Part shown: positions 22,208-33,840 of the stretch, one piece after another | Position numbering within the stretch: position 1 is the first letter of the stretch | How the letters are laid out: each line of letters starts with the position of its first letter | Assembly: GCA_031216445.1 (NCBI GenBank) | Contig: CM062204.1 | Location: forward strand, 10,904,501 to 10,968,500 | Source of the DNA: Lateolabrax maculatus | Lineage: Eukaryota > Chordata > Actinopteri > Acropomatiformes > Lateolabracidae | Reading direction: 5' to 3' | Length of the DNA: 64,000 nt | Translations under genes and position numbers: made by a program | The notes under the pieces: generated by a model | Told to the model about the DNA's origin: nothing | The model's database searches: none | The model's input: the letters and a program-made list of their open reading frames with translations, nothing else

Positions 22208-25069
22208 AATAGAAAAAGACATTGCAAATTGATTTTCTCATTACAATTACATTTATATGGGATGGATTAATGCAAGTGATTTTTGTCTTTACATTTATTT
22301 TGTCTATTTGTCCATTAAAACTACTTCTTGGGGCAGATTATACAACTGGGGTAAATGATGCATACTGTCACTGAGGTTAAACACTACAAAATCACACAAT
22401 AAGCTTTTTCAAAGTAGTTTTCCAAATTTTTTCTCCTTGCCCAATTAAAAAATATATGATCTTATATTGGATTGAGCCAAATATGTTGCAGCAGTATTGA
22501 CATTTGGCTCTACTTTTTTAAAAAACATGCTGTAAAGAGATGTATTAAAAGAAATGGCGAGTATAAAGGCCTTAATTTGCTGACATTAAGTAGCCCACAG
22601 TTGAGGTAAAGGGAGTGCCACTATCACAATAAGAAGAATACACGGTTAGAATATCCAACTTAGGCTACCTTTAATAAACATTATTTTGGTAACAAATTTA
22701 ATTAAGTTACCGTAAAACCAGTCTCTGTGAAAGAAATGAAGCATGAATGAAGAATGAATCTTTAATTCAACACTCAATCATTACCCTGTCTCCCGGCAGT
22801 CATGGGAATTGTGGGTTTGTGATTGAAAAGAGACTCACCCTGCAAGATTCATACTCTAAGTTTAAATGAGATCTCTGAAATTGATATCTGTTGACATAAA
22901 TCATAGCTAAAAGGATATTTTCATCGTAAATCACTGTTATGATCTGTGGAGTGTTTGGAGAGAGATGGTCAAGTCGTTACGTTCGACGTTCATCTGATTG
23001 AAACTGACTACTTTTTTGTCATAATAAATTTCACTTATAACACTGGTTCACATGTGGAATACTGTGTCCAGCTCGATTTAACAGATTTTTTTGTTTGTTT
23101 TGTTGTTTTGCTGAGACTATGCGCCCTACCCAACACAATGTAATAAGATGTCACTCAAATTGCACAGCATGGTTTAATAGAATATGTCTGACTCAGATGT
23201 ATAGCTGCAAATATCAACAATACAGAAGCAAATGTAAACCGACCCTTGTTTGAAGTTGTCTTTGTGCGCCTCTCGTGTCTAATTGCCCAACTGTTAAAAA
23301 GTGAAGAGCCACCCCTTGAAACAAGACAGCTCTTGCATTGACAATCCCAATGAGCATGCTTGTCTCACTTCTGTTCTGCCTCAGCGGAGTCACAGGGAAG
23401 TTCAAGTGCTCGGCAGCATTTAAGCTACCAGGGGAAGAAGCGACACAGTACTGTGATCATGCAAATTCACCTGTATGAAAAATTCAAGAACCAAATGACA
23501 ATCCCCGGTGTGCCGATGCTGACAGAGGAAGGAAGAGAGGCACAACATGACGTTCCAAGGAGAATTGTGAAAGCACAGTCTCCGCCTGCCGCCTCAGGTA
23601 AGTGGGGATATTGTCTGCATTAATGTGGCCTAGCTTTGATGCTGAGGGAGGAAAGAACCTGAGAACTGCGGGAGATGACAATACATACTAAAGAGTCACA
23701 AGTCCCCAGCTTTAAAGGAACATTGATTGTACAAATGCCAGCTGGGACGTCAAACGTGCACAGTGTTTAGTAGAACATCACTCCCCCTGCATGGAAACGA
23801 GACAGGCTCCAACATGTGAGGGTTCCATTAAGTCTTTGAACACAGTCACTTTGTAGCATGGCTGATGACTCGATTTGTTGGGTGTCTAATGTTTCCTTAT
23901 TGAATTAGATTAGCAAATAATAAGCTGTTATTACACTGGGTGCCTTTTGAAATTGAAATTGGCCATCACAAACCTTTGAAACTGCACACGAAATTCATGT
24001 TCAATTGCTGGCATTTTAAAGCTTGTTTGTACACATTTCTATTCAAGAGGCGCCCTGAGGAGGGATATTACATCTCTCACTGGAGTCCGTGGGAGAATTA
24101 TCAGCCACTCTTGACCTCAACCATGAGCCATCCTCATGCTGAATCCTGTGAGACCTTGGACTGCCTTACAAAACCCCAGGACAGAGAAACCATTGATTAC
24201 CGCTTCTCTTCCCTCTTTTCAGCCTTTAGACATAAAATATCTGTGCACCTAAATCAGACAATTCTAGCTCAAAACCTTTCCTTATTACAAACCTTACACT
24301 CTGTCTTTGCCATCATGTGCATTCCTGTATGCACGTGATGTCGCTGACCTCCCTTAAGTCCCCCCCACTCATGCTGTGTGCACAAGCCCTTTTGTTCATG
24401 TCCTAACCCCTGCCCCGAATGGGATGGCGTGGACCTCAGTTTGGCTCCCATCTGATGACCTTCTAGTCCTATCCTCACCAGACAAGAGCCCCTCATAAAG
24501 GAGGAATTGATCCACACAAGACCCACCTCTTAGAGGCAGCAGCGTATATTTGTATGTGTGTGTGTTTGTGTGTATCCATGTTGCCATGAACCTCAGGGCC
24601 ACACTCACTCACAGCTCACCCAACTAGTGTGCCATCCCAACCCTGGTTTGCCCCCTCAGGATGTGTGGGAACAAGGAGTCAGGCTATTTCCCTTGGGCTT
24701 TTGCTAGAGAGCTTGTCCTTTGCTTGGTGAAAGGGTAAATTAAGGTGGTGAGGTTGTATTTAAGTTCATATTTCCCTTGAGTATGAGAGAGGAGACCAAG
24801 GACATGGGACATTGATCGCACTGAGTAAATGCTGTCCAGTCAGAAAACAGCTTTTATATGAGAAAAGTATTTGTCTTTTTCCAACACCTGTGCCTCCCTC
24901 TCTATGAGTTAGGAGACAGCAAACTAAGATATTGAAATAAAAAATTGTGACAGTATCACAGTACAAATTTACTTTAGTGTGGCTTATTAAATCGCTTTAT
25001 CATTTAATCAAACATCTGATGCCTGCACTGACCAGGATGTTTTGCCGTTTACGTTATAGTTATTTGCTC

Positions 25070-25160
25070 ATCTAAATTGAGGATCAGGGATAGAGGATGT
25101 TGTATGTTGTAGAAATTGTAAAGAAATTTGTCTCTTCGAGCTTATAAATAAACTTGACTT
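25070..25160 (+). repeat. possible retroelement 3' tail
   Basis: Ends TATAAATAAACTTGACTTGA, a tail motif often seen in fish interspersed repeats. Short and isolated. Confidence 0.35.
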
Positions 25161-25223
25161 GATGGTAGCACGTAACTTATCTAACAGAAAATACCAAGAA
25201 AGTGTGGGGTCAGAAATGTTACA

Positions 25224-25530
25224 TCAGAAGTGATAAAAAACATTCTTGGAGCCGTTAACAATGTCCTCATTGGTGAACAGAAGAAGTAAGAACCAGTCCT
25301 TTAAAAACTCTTCAGGGTTCTCGGCGATGGTCAAACTGACCTTTCTGGACCTCTCTACGCTTTGGTGAGAGGAACTTAATGAACAGGAGGACCTCTGTGG
25401 ATTTGATGGATCCACGAGTGCGGTGCAGCAGCTGATGGCCTTCCCAGGAGGTGGAACACTTCAGCAGCAGGTTCAATAGCTCATTATCAGCGGTCCCACT
25501 GGATAATTAGTGAACAGTGGGATCCTGTCA
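25224..25530 (-). pseudogene. exon-like broken coding stretch, unidentified
   Basis: On the minus strand, one frame reads CSTSWEGHQLLHRTRGS and another SLTIAENPEEFLKDWFLLLL followed by FTNEDIVNGSKNVF. The composition looks like protein, but the frames shift and contain stops, so it is not an intact exon. It may be a processed or mobile-element-derived remnant. I do not recognise the family. Confidence 0.25.
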
Positions 25531-25861
25531 CAGGGACAAATAAACATATACTCTCCTTCCCTATCAAGCTGCTTTTACTGGTTGCTTGTACAGTATACAT
25601 TTAATCAGTTTCTACTTAAATGCCAGGGCGCTACACAGTAGAGCTCATCTGATACTGGATTGTTTTTAGGCTGGTACCAATGTTAACACCTTTAACAGCA
25701 GACACTATTTTTTTAAAGATAGACATAACATACAAACACAGTTTTGTTTGTGTTTGTTTGTACGTTTTTCAAAGACTTGGGACCGCAATATGTTCAAACT
25801 TGCCAGTGGTCTCTGGTGGACAAACTACGTGATGGAGGTAATGTTTCTAACTCTGTGTCTA

Positions 25862-25948
25862 TACAGGCTGCGTAGTGAAAGCCGCCCTTCAGCAGCAGCA
25901 GCTTCAGTCCTCCATCAGTGTCCATGCAGGATGTGTTTAGCCACAGTA
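25862..25948 (-). repeat. dispersed repeat, copy 2 of an inverted pair
   Basis: Reverse complement of the block at 5706-5793: shared ACTGTGGCT-AACA, GAAGCTGCTGCTGCTG and CGGCTTTCACTACGCAGC in the same order. Confidence 0.55.
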
Positions 25949-26649
25949 ATTCTGTATGGTCAGCCAAATTTTATTAGCGGTCAGCACCCAATACACACTC
26001 ACTGTTGTTATGCATGTAAAAAAGAAGAACTTTGACTAAAATGGTGCATACAAACAATTGATAAAGCTGCTGAAATGTATCCTGAGGTAATGATGTAAAT
26101 TACCTCAAACACTTATAATGCAATTTCTTCTTAGTCAGTTATTCGCTGACATATACACTGATATTGATATATCTGCAATAAGCAAATATTGCATAATCAT
26201 TGACTCTAGTACATAGTGCCAAGCTCCATTTCATTTAATGGTTGACAGCAATGATTAGTTTTACTGGACATTTGTAACATTAACCAATACATAGTTATAA
26301 TTTGTGTGCCATAATACAAAACTAGCATTTATATGTAAGTGTAATTCTGATGTCAAAAGAAAAATGCAGGTCAACGTGTTACACCTTCAAAGATGTACCT
26401 GTACAGGGCCGTCAGACAGTCTACACCTTTGACTTAACACATTGTCTAAATGTTACAGCATAGACTTGGTCACTGCAGGCATGTTAGTGGGGTTACTACA
26501 CATTTTTTTTGCCAAATATGTTTTGAGGGAAACTTAATTGCTGCCTGGATTGCTACATTTCTCTACTGCAAGCAAGTCATATGGAGTTGGTTGTGGTGTA
26601 TAGTCGGCATGAAATCCACAGTGGATTTGGTTGGATCTATGATATCAGA

Positions 26650-26865
26650 GACTGGGGTTTGCATCAGGTGTCCTGGGTGTGATTAGGGTAAGGCAACAAA
26701 GGCATTTTGGGTTAAGGTTAGGTAAAGCTTGTGGTTTGAGTTAAACGTAAGCAGCGTAAACATGTTGTGTCTTATGCTTTAAAGTAGTGTTGACTTTTGT
26801 TCAATATAGACTAGGATTCCCTAACCTTAAGCAAATGCTGTGCCAAAATATAACCCTATAAAACA
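26650..26865 (+). repeat. dispersed repeat of the 'ctaacc' type, copy A
   Basis: Aligns by eye along its length with 40253-40450: GACTGGGG, TGGGTTAAGGTTAGGTAA, AAACATGTTGTGTCTTATGC, CCCTAACCTTAAGCAA and a CCTATAAAA end. It resembles a common fish interspersed sequence rich in CCTAACC words. No coding. Confidence 0.6.
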
Positions 26866-27339
26866 TAAATCATGCTTTATTTGCTATCTGCAGATGTTAT
26901 GTTGTATGTAATTATATTGCAGATATTGAAGGAAAAACAAATGAAATACTTGTCTTTGAAATACGTAGCTAGAGGCTGAAACTAGAGTATGGCCATCCAC
27001 ACATCCCCTACCATAACTATGCTATCACAGATCTTGTGTTAGTCATAACAGGGAGTTTTCATCTGATAGTTTGGCAACATGCTAAGAAAAAGGAAAAAAA
27101 AGGTCATGTTTTGCTTTGATGTGCAGTTTATGTCATATTACTCATCCATAGCTCCTGGTGTCTATATGGTTAATCAACACTGCTGGAAAACACTTCCCGA
27201 GTCTAATTAAAACAGCATCAAAGCATCTGAAGTAGACACAAAAAGATTCAAGCACTTTGTTTTTTTATTTTCTGGACAATCCTTTAAAGGGTTTTTGTTT
27301 TGTTGCTCATACAAGTATATACTCATCTAATCAGCAATG

Positions 27340-27540
27340 TAAGCCTTCTGACAAACAGGCATATGGTCCTCGCTCTCCCACGGCCTTGGCCAAGGAATGA
27401 ATATGCATATCCTGGGACCTCAGTAGCTTGTTACCCTGGAAGAATTCTACACAAGCCTAATCCCTGATCTATTATTTACCCCTTGACCAAACATGCAAGT
27501 GGGGCTTCCAGACGCTTGACTTGATAGAAATGACTGCCCT
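27340..27540. promoter_or_regulatory. candidate upstream conserved element of the plus-strand gene
   Basis: Repeat-free block. It has a perfect 12-bp palindrome CCTTGGCCAAGG (27384-27395) followed at once by AATGAATATGCATATCC, a POU/octamer-like motif (27396-27412), then ATTATTTACCCCTTGACC. It lies about 1 kb upstream of the CpG-rich promoter. Confidence 0.38.
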
Positions 27541-27659
27541 GGGATTCGGCTGCCTCTCTCACCCCAGTGGAGGAGCCAGGCTGAGGCAGGCAGTCACTCC
27601 GAGGAGCGCTGTATGTCTCTCTTTCTGCTACACTCTGTCCTCACACACACTCAGCACTC

Positions 27660-27940
27660 AGACACACACACACACACACACACACCACAGACACACACAC
27701 ACACACAACCCTCCCTCCTTCAACTCTTCACTCTTGAGATGTCTCAGTCAAATGTTGAGAAAATCCTCATAAAAACAAGTGCACAATGAAACTTTAATGA
27801 GCGCGCCCACTTCTGAGGGATCTGAGGGACACAACTTAGGAAATCAGTGTCACTTCCCTGCAGTGCACGGAGAAACCCCAAACTATTTCCAACCGCCTGA
27901 AACACGTGTGTGTGTGTGTGTGTGTCTGTGTGTGTTTGTG
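27660..27940. repeat. microsatellites: (CA)n at 27660-27708 and (GT)n at 27905-27940
   Basis: Two dinucleotide tracts on the upstream shore of the CpG-rich promoter, followed by CGCGCGCGC at 27948-27956. Confidence 0.95.
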
Positions 27941-28199
27941 TGAGTACGCGCGCGCGCACGAGGCGTGCGTGTACCGCACTCACGAGGGCAGAGAAAGTGA
28001 AAAGAGGGAAAGTTTGCTTAAATGTGAGCGGCGCCTACACCCCCCCCAAAAAAAGAAGTTTATACGATGTTTAACGGATGACAGGACATTAAAAAAACAT
28101 TGGTATTTATTTCGCATTATGAGTCGCAATGACTGGAAATTGATCTTTGAATTTTCTTACAGGTGAAATTGTTTAAAACACAGATTATTATAGAGGAAA

Positions 28200-28467
28200 G
28201 CCATCACAGAATCCTTAACGCTGCACAGACTAACGCGCGTCTCCTCGCCGATTTCGTATTTCGAGACTGAGGGGTTGTTTTGTTTTTTTGTTATTTAGGC
28301 AATTTTTTATTTATTTATTTTTTTTTTATGTCGCACAGAGATGTGACTCTTCCTCCCGACACATCCGCGTAAATCAACTCCTAGGGCGCAGGAAAAAAAA
28401 AGAAAAAAGAAAAAAAAAAAAAAAAAAAAAAAAACTCTCTGGAGCCCGCAGTCACTCGGGTTACAGT

Positions 28468-28504
<37 letters not shown>

Positions 28505-29197
28505 CGTGTGAAAGCCCGGTTTGAGTTCACCCAGCGCAGCCCGGCAGCCTGCCTCTCTGCAGCCCGGCCGTCCGCAGCTCCGCTCCGCTCCGCACTGCGC
28601 TGACTCCGCAGGAGGAAAAACCACCGGGGGAGCGTAGGAAGGAGGTTTTTTTTTTTTTCGTCTTCTTCTTCTTTTTTTTTTTTTGGTGCGTTTTTCTCAA
28701 GGTAGGACAAGCGGTCGCAACCCAGCTCCTGGTTGTCAGCGATCCCCCCGCTGTCTCCTTTTGACTGCTCGGGTTTACTGTTTGGGCAGAGGAAAGAGGA
28801 GGAGGAGGAGGAGGAAGGTGGAGGTGGTGTTGGGGGGGGGGGACCGGAGCGTCGTGGTCGTGCGTTTCTTCTCCGTGAGACCGACGCGTTTCCAAACTTC
28901 TTGACGCGCGTTTTTTTTTTTTTTTTTGTGTTTCCTTATCCCCTCAGCGAAGCGGCCCCCGGACGCAGAGGTTCGCGGAATAAAAAGAGTGACTGTTGTG
29001 CCTGAAAAAGAAAGTGTCACACACGCCGATGATAAGTTTGTGAGAGGAACAGAGATCCGTGGATCGCCAGCAGGCAGCGTGCGGCGTTGAAGAGGAGAAA
29101 GTTCCCCACTTGAGGGCGAAATCAGACTTTTTTGAGGACGCCAAGTTTGAAAAGTGCCAGCAGCCCCGGGGTCTGTCAGATACAACATGCAGCAATG
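28200..29197 (+). promoter_or_regulatory. CpG-rich promoter of the divergent plus-strand gene
   Basis: About 1 kb that is markedly richer in GC and CpG than its surroundings (for example CCCGGCCGTCCGCAGCTCCG at 28562-28581), with no TATA box. It is interrupted by pure tracts: A at 28393-28434, CA at 28471-28502, T at 28646-28684 and 28911-28927, GGA at 28796-28815, and G at 28832-28842. It leads into a splice donor at 29198. I infer a CpG-island promoter. A second possible donor (CAAG|GTAGGA, after 28701) would define an alternative first exon. Confidence 0.65.
28520..29197 (+). other. bnc2: candidate first exon of the divergent gene, probably basonuclin-2
   Basis: The exon ends at 29197 before GTAAAT. 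Its last bases are ATG CAG CAA TG, so if translated it contributes only MQQ plus a codon split in phase 2; otherwise it is untranslated. A short upstream frame (ATG ATA AGT TTG TGA, 29029-29043) lies in the leader. The 5' end is not defined. The name is inferred only from gene order: in human, BNC2 is the neighbour divergent from CNTLN, with alternative promoters and very long introns. Basonuclin-2 is a nuclear zinc-finger protein that in zebrafish (bonaparte) is needed for adult pigment pattern and female fertility. No basonuclin-specific residue is visible here. Confidence 0.42.
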
Positions 29198-32100
29198 GTA
29201 AATATTATTTTTTTTCTGCTCGAGCTTAGGCTTACTACAGTTAATCACATGAAAACACACCCCTAGTATTAATGAAGGAACTGGTAACTTTTGTTTTGAA
29301 AACTTCCGCGCTGGTGTGCCGTCTGAACTGATCAGATCACATCAAAAGTTAGCCAAGACTTTATGAGTAATAAAATTAGGTTTTTTTTTTTTTTTTTTTT
29401 TCAATTGAGCATTCCCACACACTTGTTTTTCATTCACATGACTCATCCGTTAGATTTGTTCATATGCCTGCATTTAACAGAAAGAAATTCATTACTCCTG
29501 CTTGTTTTGATCTCCTCTTTTTTTCTCTTCCCCTCCTTGTCTTTACAAAATCAATAATCACTGTAGCGTTCGTCAGCCTATTTGCCAGCCGGACCTAGAA
29601 TCTGTGACATCCGAAGTAAGTTAGAAAAATATTACTTCACTTGATATCGTTTTATAGTCTTCGTCACGCCTTGAAAGTGTTCAATTCTCTGCTCCCCGTA
29701 GACAAATTAAAAACTTAAATTGAAGTCTTAGAGGTCAATCGTTAACTCCAGATATAGTGTAAAGAATTGTTTAATTGTTTCAATTGTTTACATGATATTT
29801 ATGTCCTAAGCCACTTTGTGCTGCCTGTAGATTTTGGGCCTTCACATTTACAAACTCATACAAACTAGTGAATGCTACGATTCAGTGTAATCTAGTGCAA
29901 CGTCTTCAGATAAGGGGAACACATCCAAACAGGGCTGATAAAAATGTGTTATGGGTGTCTACTAAAATAAATGTGAGCAGACTTCATTTCATAGCTGGCA
30001 GCAACATTTCTCAACATCTCAAGTTATTTTTCAGGCCTATAATCCCTCTGTTGAAAATCCTGCTTCACCTTTCTGCAGAATTCCTTCTTGTAGTGCATGC
30101 TATTTTTCTGCAACATTTTATTGATTTCTTGAAATATTCACTGTCTTGTTTCAGTTGATTTTTCGGCCTGTTTGTGGAAGTCTTTATCAGAATAGGTCTT
30201 ATACAAAAAAAAAAAAAACAGACAAGTTTTGCCTGGGTTAGATGTCAGTGCAAGCAAAAGCTTTAGGTAATCGCAATTGTTGCTCTTTGCAGTGTTATTG
30301 GAGCTGAACAACAATGTAATCTGACAGTTATTTTTCGCTATCCCCGTGCTGTGGTACCTCTGAAGGAAAACTCAGGGAGCTCATGGCTAACCTGTGACAG
30401 TGAAACACAAGCCGAAGCACACAGAGAGGCATTTCATGTCAGTGTAAGACATTTCAGCATGGACATATCTGAATGCTTCAGGAGACAGGGGAGAAGGAGG
30501 GAGAGGGGGTAAGAGAAATAGTGAGGGATAGATTGAGATGAATGGCCTCACTTAAAAGCACCACAAAAGTACCCTCACACTTTCATCAGTGAGATGTGTG
30601 TGAGATTAATGTCTAGCACAGTATTTTGGCCTGGCCTGAGTGTGTGTCAGGGATGTTTCATGAGTCTGAGCTGGTGCTTCTACTACAGTGAAGAATGCCA
30701 ATTTACATTCCTGGAGTGTCATTTCATTACTTTTATCTCCATGCTGCTTTCTCCCTGCAATACCAGTCAGGGATCTGTGCAATTCAAATTTACTTTACCA
30801 CACAAGTCACACAAGTTAATATGCTGGCATTTCTTTGTATCTATGTGTTTCTGTCTCTCTCGCTGGTATTAGATAATTATACACTTATTACATTCTCAGA
30901 ATTATGGAAGAGATAAATGTGTTACTGCATTAAAATACATTAACCCAAAAAATATATATATTTTAGGAAAAACAACAAAAAAAGGTTAGACAACAAAACT
31001 CCACATAAAATAATAGAGAAAATGTTGAGGTAAATGTCCTCGTTCTGCGCTGAGTAGATGCGTCACTTCAGCCTATAGCGCTGGTGCGTGAGGTTAAAGA
31101 AAAAGTTAAAGTTGTCAGCGAGGAAGCAGCTAGGTCGTGATTCCTCTGGGTCTGTGGGAATCAGAGAGGGGAGAGTGTGTGAGTGTGTGTGTGTGTGGGG
31201 TGGGAGCCACTGGTTAGTCGGTTCAATAATCTGCTGGACAGGTAGGCCTGTGACGCCCCCCTTAGAGAGGCTGCTAATGAAGAGAAAGGCTGCTTAGTGG
31301 TGCTCTCTTCTGACCCCACCAACCCTCCCTGTCCCCCCTGCTGGCTTCCTCTGATTACTGCTCACATCGAGAACTCTTTCCTCCTCTTCTCCCTCTACTC
31401 CATCCTCTCTGTTTGCCCTGGGTTTCTTACTTTCTCACTCCCTGCCCCTTTATTTAAAAAAAGAATGGGAGCCGAGTGTGTAAAGGATCTTCTGATAACC
31501 CTTGTAGTACATTTATATATTTGGGTTCTTTGGCTCAATTTGGTTCTTTTCATTTGTGCACTTTCTTGTTTTTTATATTTTATGTTACTATCCATTTTCT
31601 ATGCAATTTTAGTTATGACGGGGCTGCAGTCTAATGTTAAGATGTGCACTTTCACTCCTCCTAACAGGTAAACATAAACGCAAAGTTGAGAGAGCAGTTT
31701 TCCTGTCTCTCCCCGTCTCCATATGATGCGCATCAATGTTTCTGTGTCGCCTCAACAATATCAAATAAAAATTCTCGCAGTGTTTTTATTTATCCATTGC
31801 TGTACCAATTTTGCTCTTCTCCGCTCCATCTGTCCTCAGCCCCGATAATCTCTTGAGTGACTGATAGTGTGTCTTGGCAGTGACAGAAAAAGTAATATTT
31901 TGAAAGGGGGGAGTGGGGTCATATACCTAGTGGTGGCTTGAGATGGAAATCTTTGAACAAGACAGTGTAACCTTAGCTTTGGCGACTAAACAGAGACACT
32001 GTGAAATGTTAAAACAAATTGGATCGCAGGTATCCTAATTTAATAAAGGGCACAGCGTGAGACATACTTGATTTAAAACAATATACATATAGCAGACATA

Positions 32101-33840
32101 ATTACTTTTTTGTACCTCAGCACACAAAGTAAGAAACTAAATCTCCACACACTTATCCTTACCCATGAAAACTCTCCAGTTTCCTCTGAATACATTATGA
32201 AATTTGGTCTGTGTTCCTGTGATTTTTTAGTTCTAAAAAAAGAGAAATAAATAGCAGGCGGTAATGAATAGGGTTTCCAGCTGTTATGACATGAGCATTA
32301 AAGATGTGTTTAGTCTTGTACTATCACACAGACTGATATCTCTTAGAGTTTTTAATCTGCTAAATGATAGTATTGTCTTTGTAGTGAGAAGGTAGATCAC
32401 ACTTGGAAGTTGCAAGTTAATCAGATTAAAATCAGGCTGGGGTGCTACAAGCTGTGTTTAAACTGTAAACTGATACATGTACTTACATGTGTTCAACTTT
32501 TTGTGCCTTTTTTTTTTATTCTACAGGCTTCATTTCACATGCTAATCCAAACACTCTCCGATTCCTTAAGGGAGGAATCAGGAAAACTTTGGTCTTAGTA
32601 CATGAACACACCCAGTGTGTGCAGAAGCCACACACTCCCTCAGTCTTTATTTGTTTAAAGTGAGAAATGATAGAACACATTTTGCACAACTCAGCCTTTA
32701 GAAATACCCCTCTGCATTTTTCTGTCTTCCTAGACACAGTCATGATTCTTACATTTTCAGCTGTAATTCGGGGTGGCCTTAATTAATTCTGTCCAGAACT
32801 AATTACCGGCAACTGTGTAAAATAAACACTTCAGTGTCACTGGGTGGCAACTGTCCGATCGGTAGGGAAATTACATTTCACTTGTAATCCATATGTTCTT
32901 CAGCAAGGCTAGAATATAATTCATGTCGACGCTATAGAAAAACCAGAGACGCTGGACCTGTGTAACGAACAGGAGTATAGTTGTAACCAAATGGCTCAGT
33001 TGGGAGGTATAGGGTTATGTGGTATAATTTATATTTTATAGCTCCCTCCTGCACTGACTGCACTCCAGAATAAAGTTGTTCGATTTTGTTCCATGAACAG
33101 TGAGTGAGAAAATCTGGGATTTCACTTGTGGAAACTCCAGACACCACTTTGTTCCTTGCTTTCTTCTTGTATTTTTTATTTTCCTGTTGAGTCTCATTTC
33201 TTGCTTTCAGATAAAAAGACACCAAACTGCTGCTGTTTCTGTACATAGTGTATGTGTGGATGTTTGTTTGTATGACTGATTTCCATTTTGTGGGTGTGTG
33301 CTTTAGTGGCCCATGCCTCAGTGACTCAAAAGGCATGCAATATCTCCTCAGGCTATACAGAGTGATTTGATTAAAAGAGAATAATTTGCCCTAAAGGTGT
33401 CTTTTCTCTTCCCTCCAAAAATTCTGGTGGAAGAAATCTGATATGACAAGATAAGTGGTGGCTCATGAAAAATTCCTGAGGACTGAGACGTAGCACGTTG
33501 ACTTTGGAATTATTGCCCGAGTGTGTAGTTCTTTGCTAGTAACTGTGCCTGACAATGTTTGTTTTTTTTTACCTGAATAGCCTTTGAAATGATTCCTCAA
33601 TCCAGATTTATTTTCTTTAAAATCTGTTTATGTACTGTCCAAAGAAAGGATAAAGTAAACTCCACACTTCATTCCAGACACTTTCTTCTTCAGGCTTGTT
33701 TGACAATACACCAAAGTACTGTTTAAGAGATTACATTGAGATTTTAATGCCTGTTCAATAAGAAGAATGTTCATAGTGCCTTGAAGGACCATACCATTGG
33801 TTTTGAATGTTTTATTTTACACAAGCCTTAACAGTGTCTA
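29198..33840 (+). other. presumed intron 1 of the plus-strand gene, first part
   Basis: No exon-like frame with splice sites. Contains a 22-base poly-T (about 29380-29401), a (GT)n run at 31164-31197 and a candidate conserved element (32755-32900). The remainder is AT-rich unique sequence. Confidence 0.45.
32755..32900. promoter_or_regulatory. candidate conserved non-coding element
   Basis: Unique stretch with GGCCTTAATTAATTCTGTCC and AACTAATTACCGGC, which are closely spaced homeodomain cores, then CTGTCCGATCGGTAGGG. Short and unsupported by alignment. Confidence 0.3.

Larger units (their letters stand above)
18651..28200. other. intergenic region between the two divergent promoters (about 9.6 kb)
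   Basis: No convincing gene. Contents: CpG-bearing sequence opposite the cntln promoter (to about 18850), AT-rich DNA to 21 kb, microsatellites (21072-21100 CA; 21316-21361 CT), a SINE (22040-22207), an exon-like but broken stretch (25224-25530), repeat copies at 25862-25948 and 26650-26865, a candidate conserved element (27340-27540), and CA/GT runs at 27660-27708 and 27905-27940. The 163-codon plus-strand frame at 18529-19020 has no recognisable features. Confidence 0.55.

Noticed and set aside
28471..28502. Regular short-repeat arrays considered as CRISPR-like
   Set aside because: All tandem arrays here are pure di- or mononucleotide microsatellites without spacers, and the gene structure is that of a vertebrate.
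28527..29260. Overlapping 80-160-codon frames on both strands of the CpG-rich promoter
   Set aside because: They include poly-Lys, poly-Phe and poly-Pro/Leu stretches from homopolymer tracts and overlap each other in several phases. No domain is visible.
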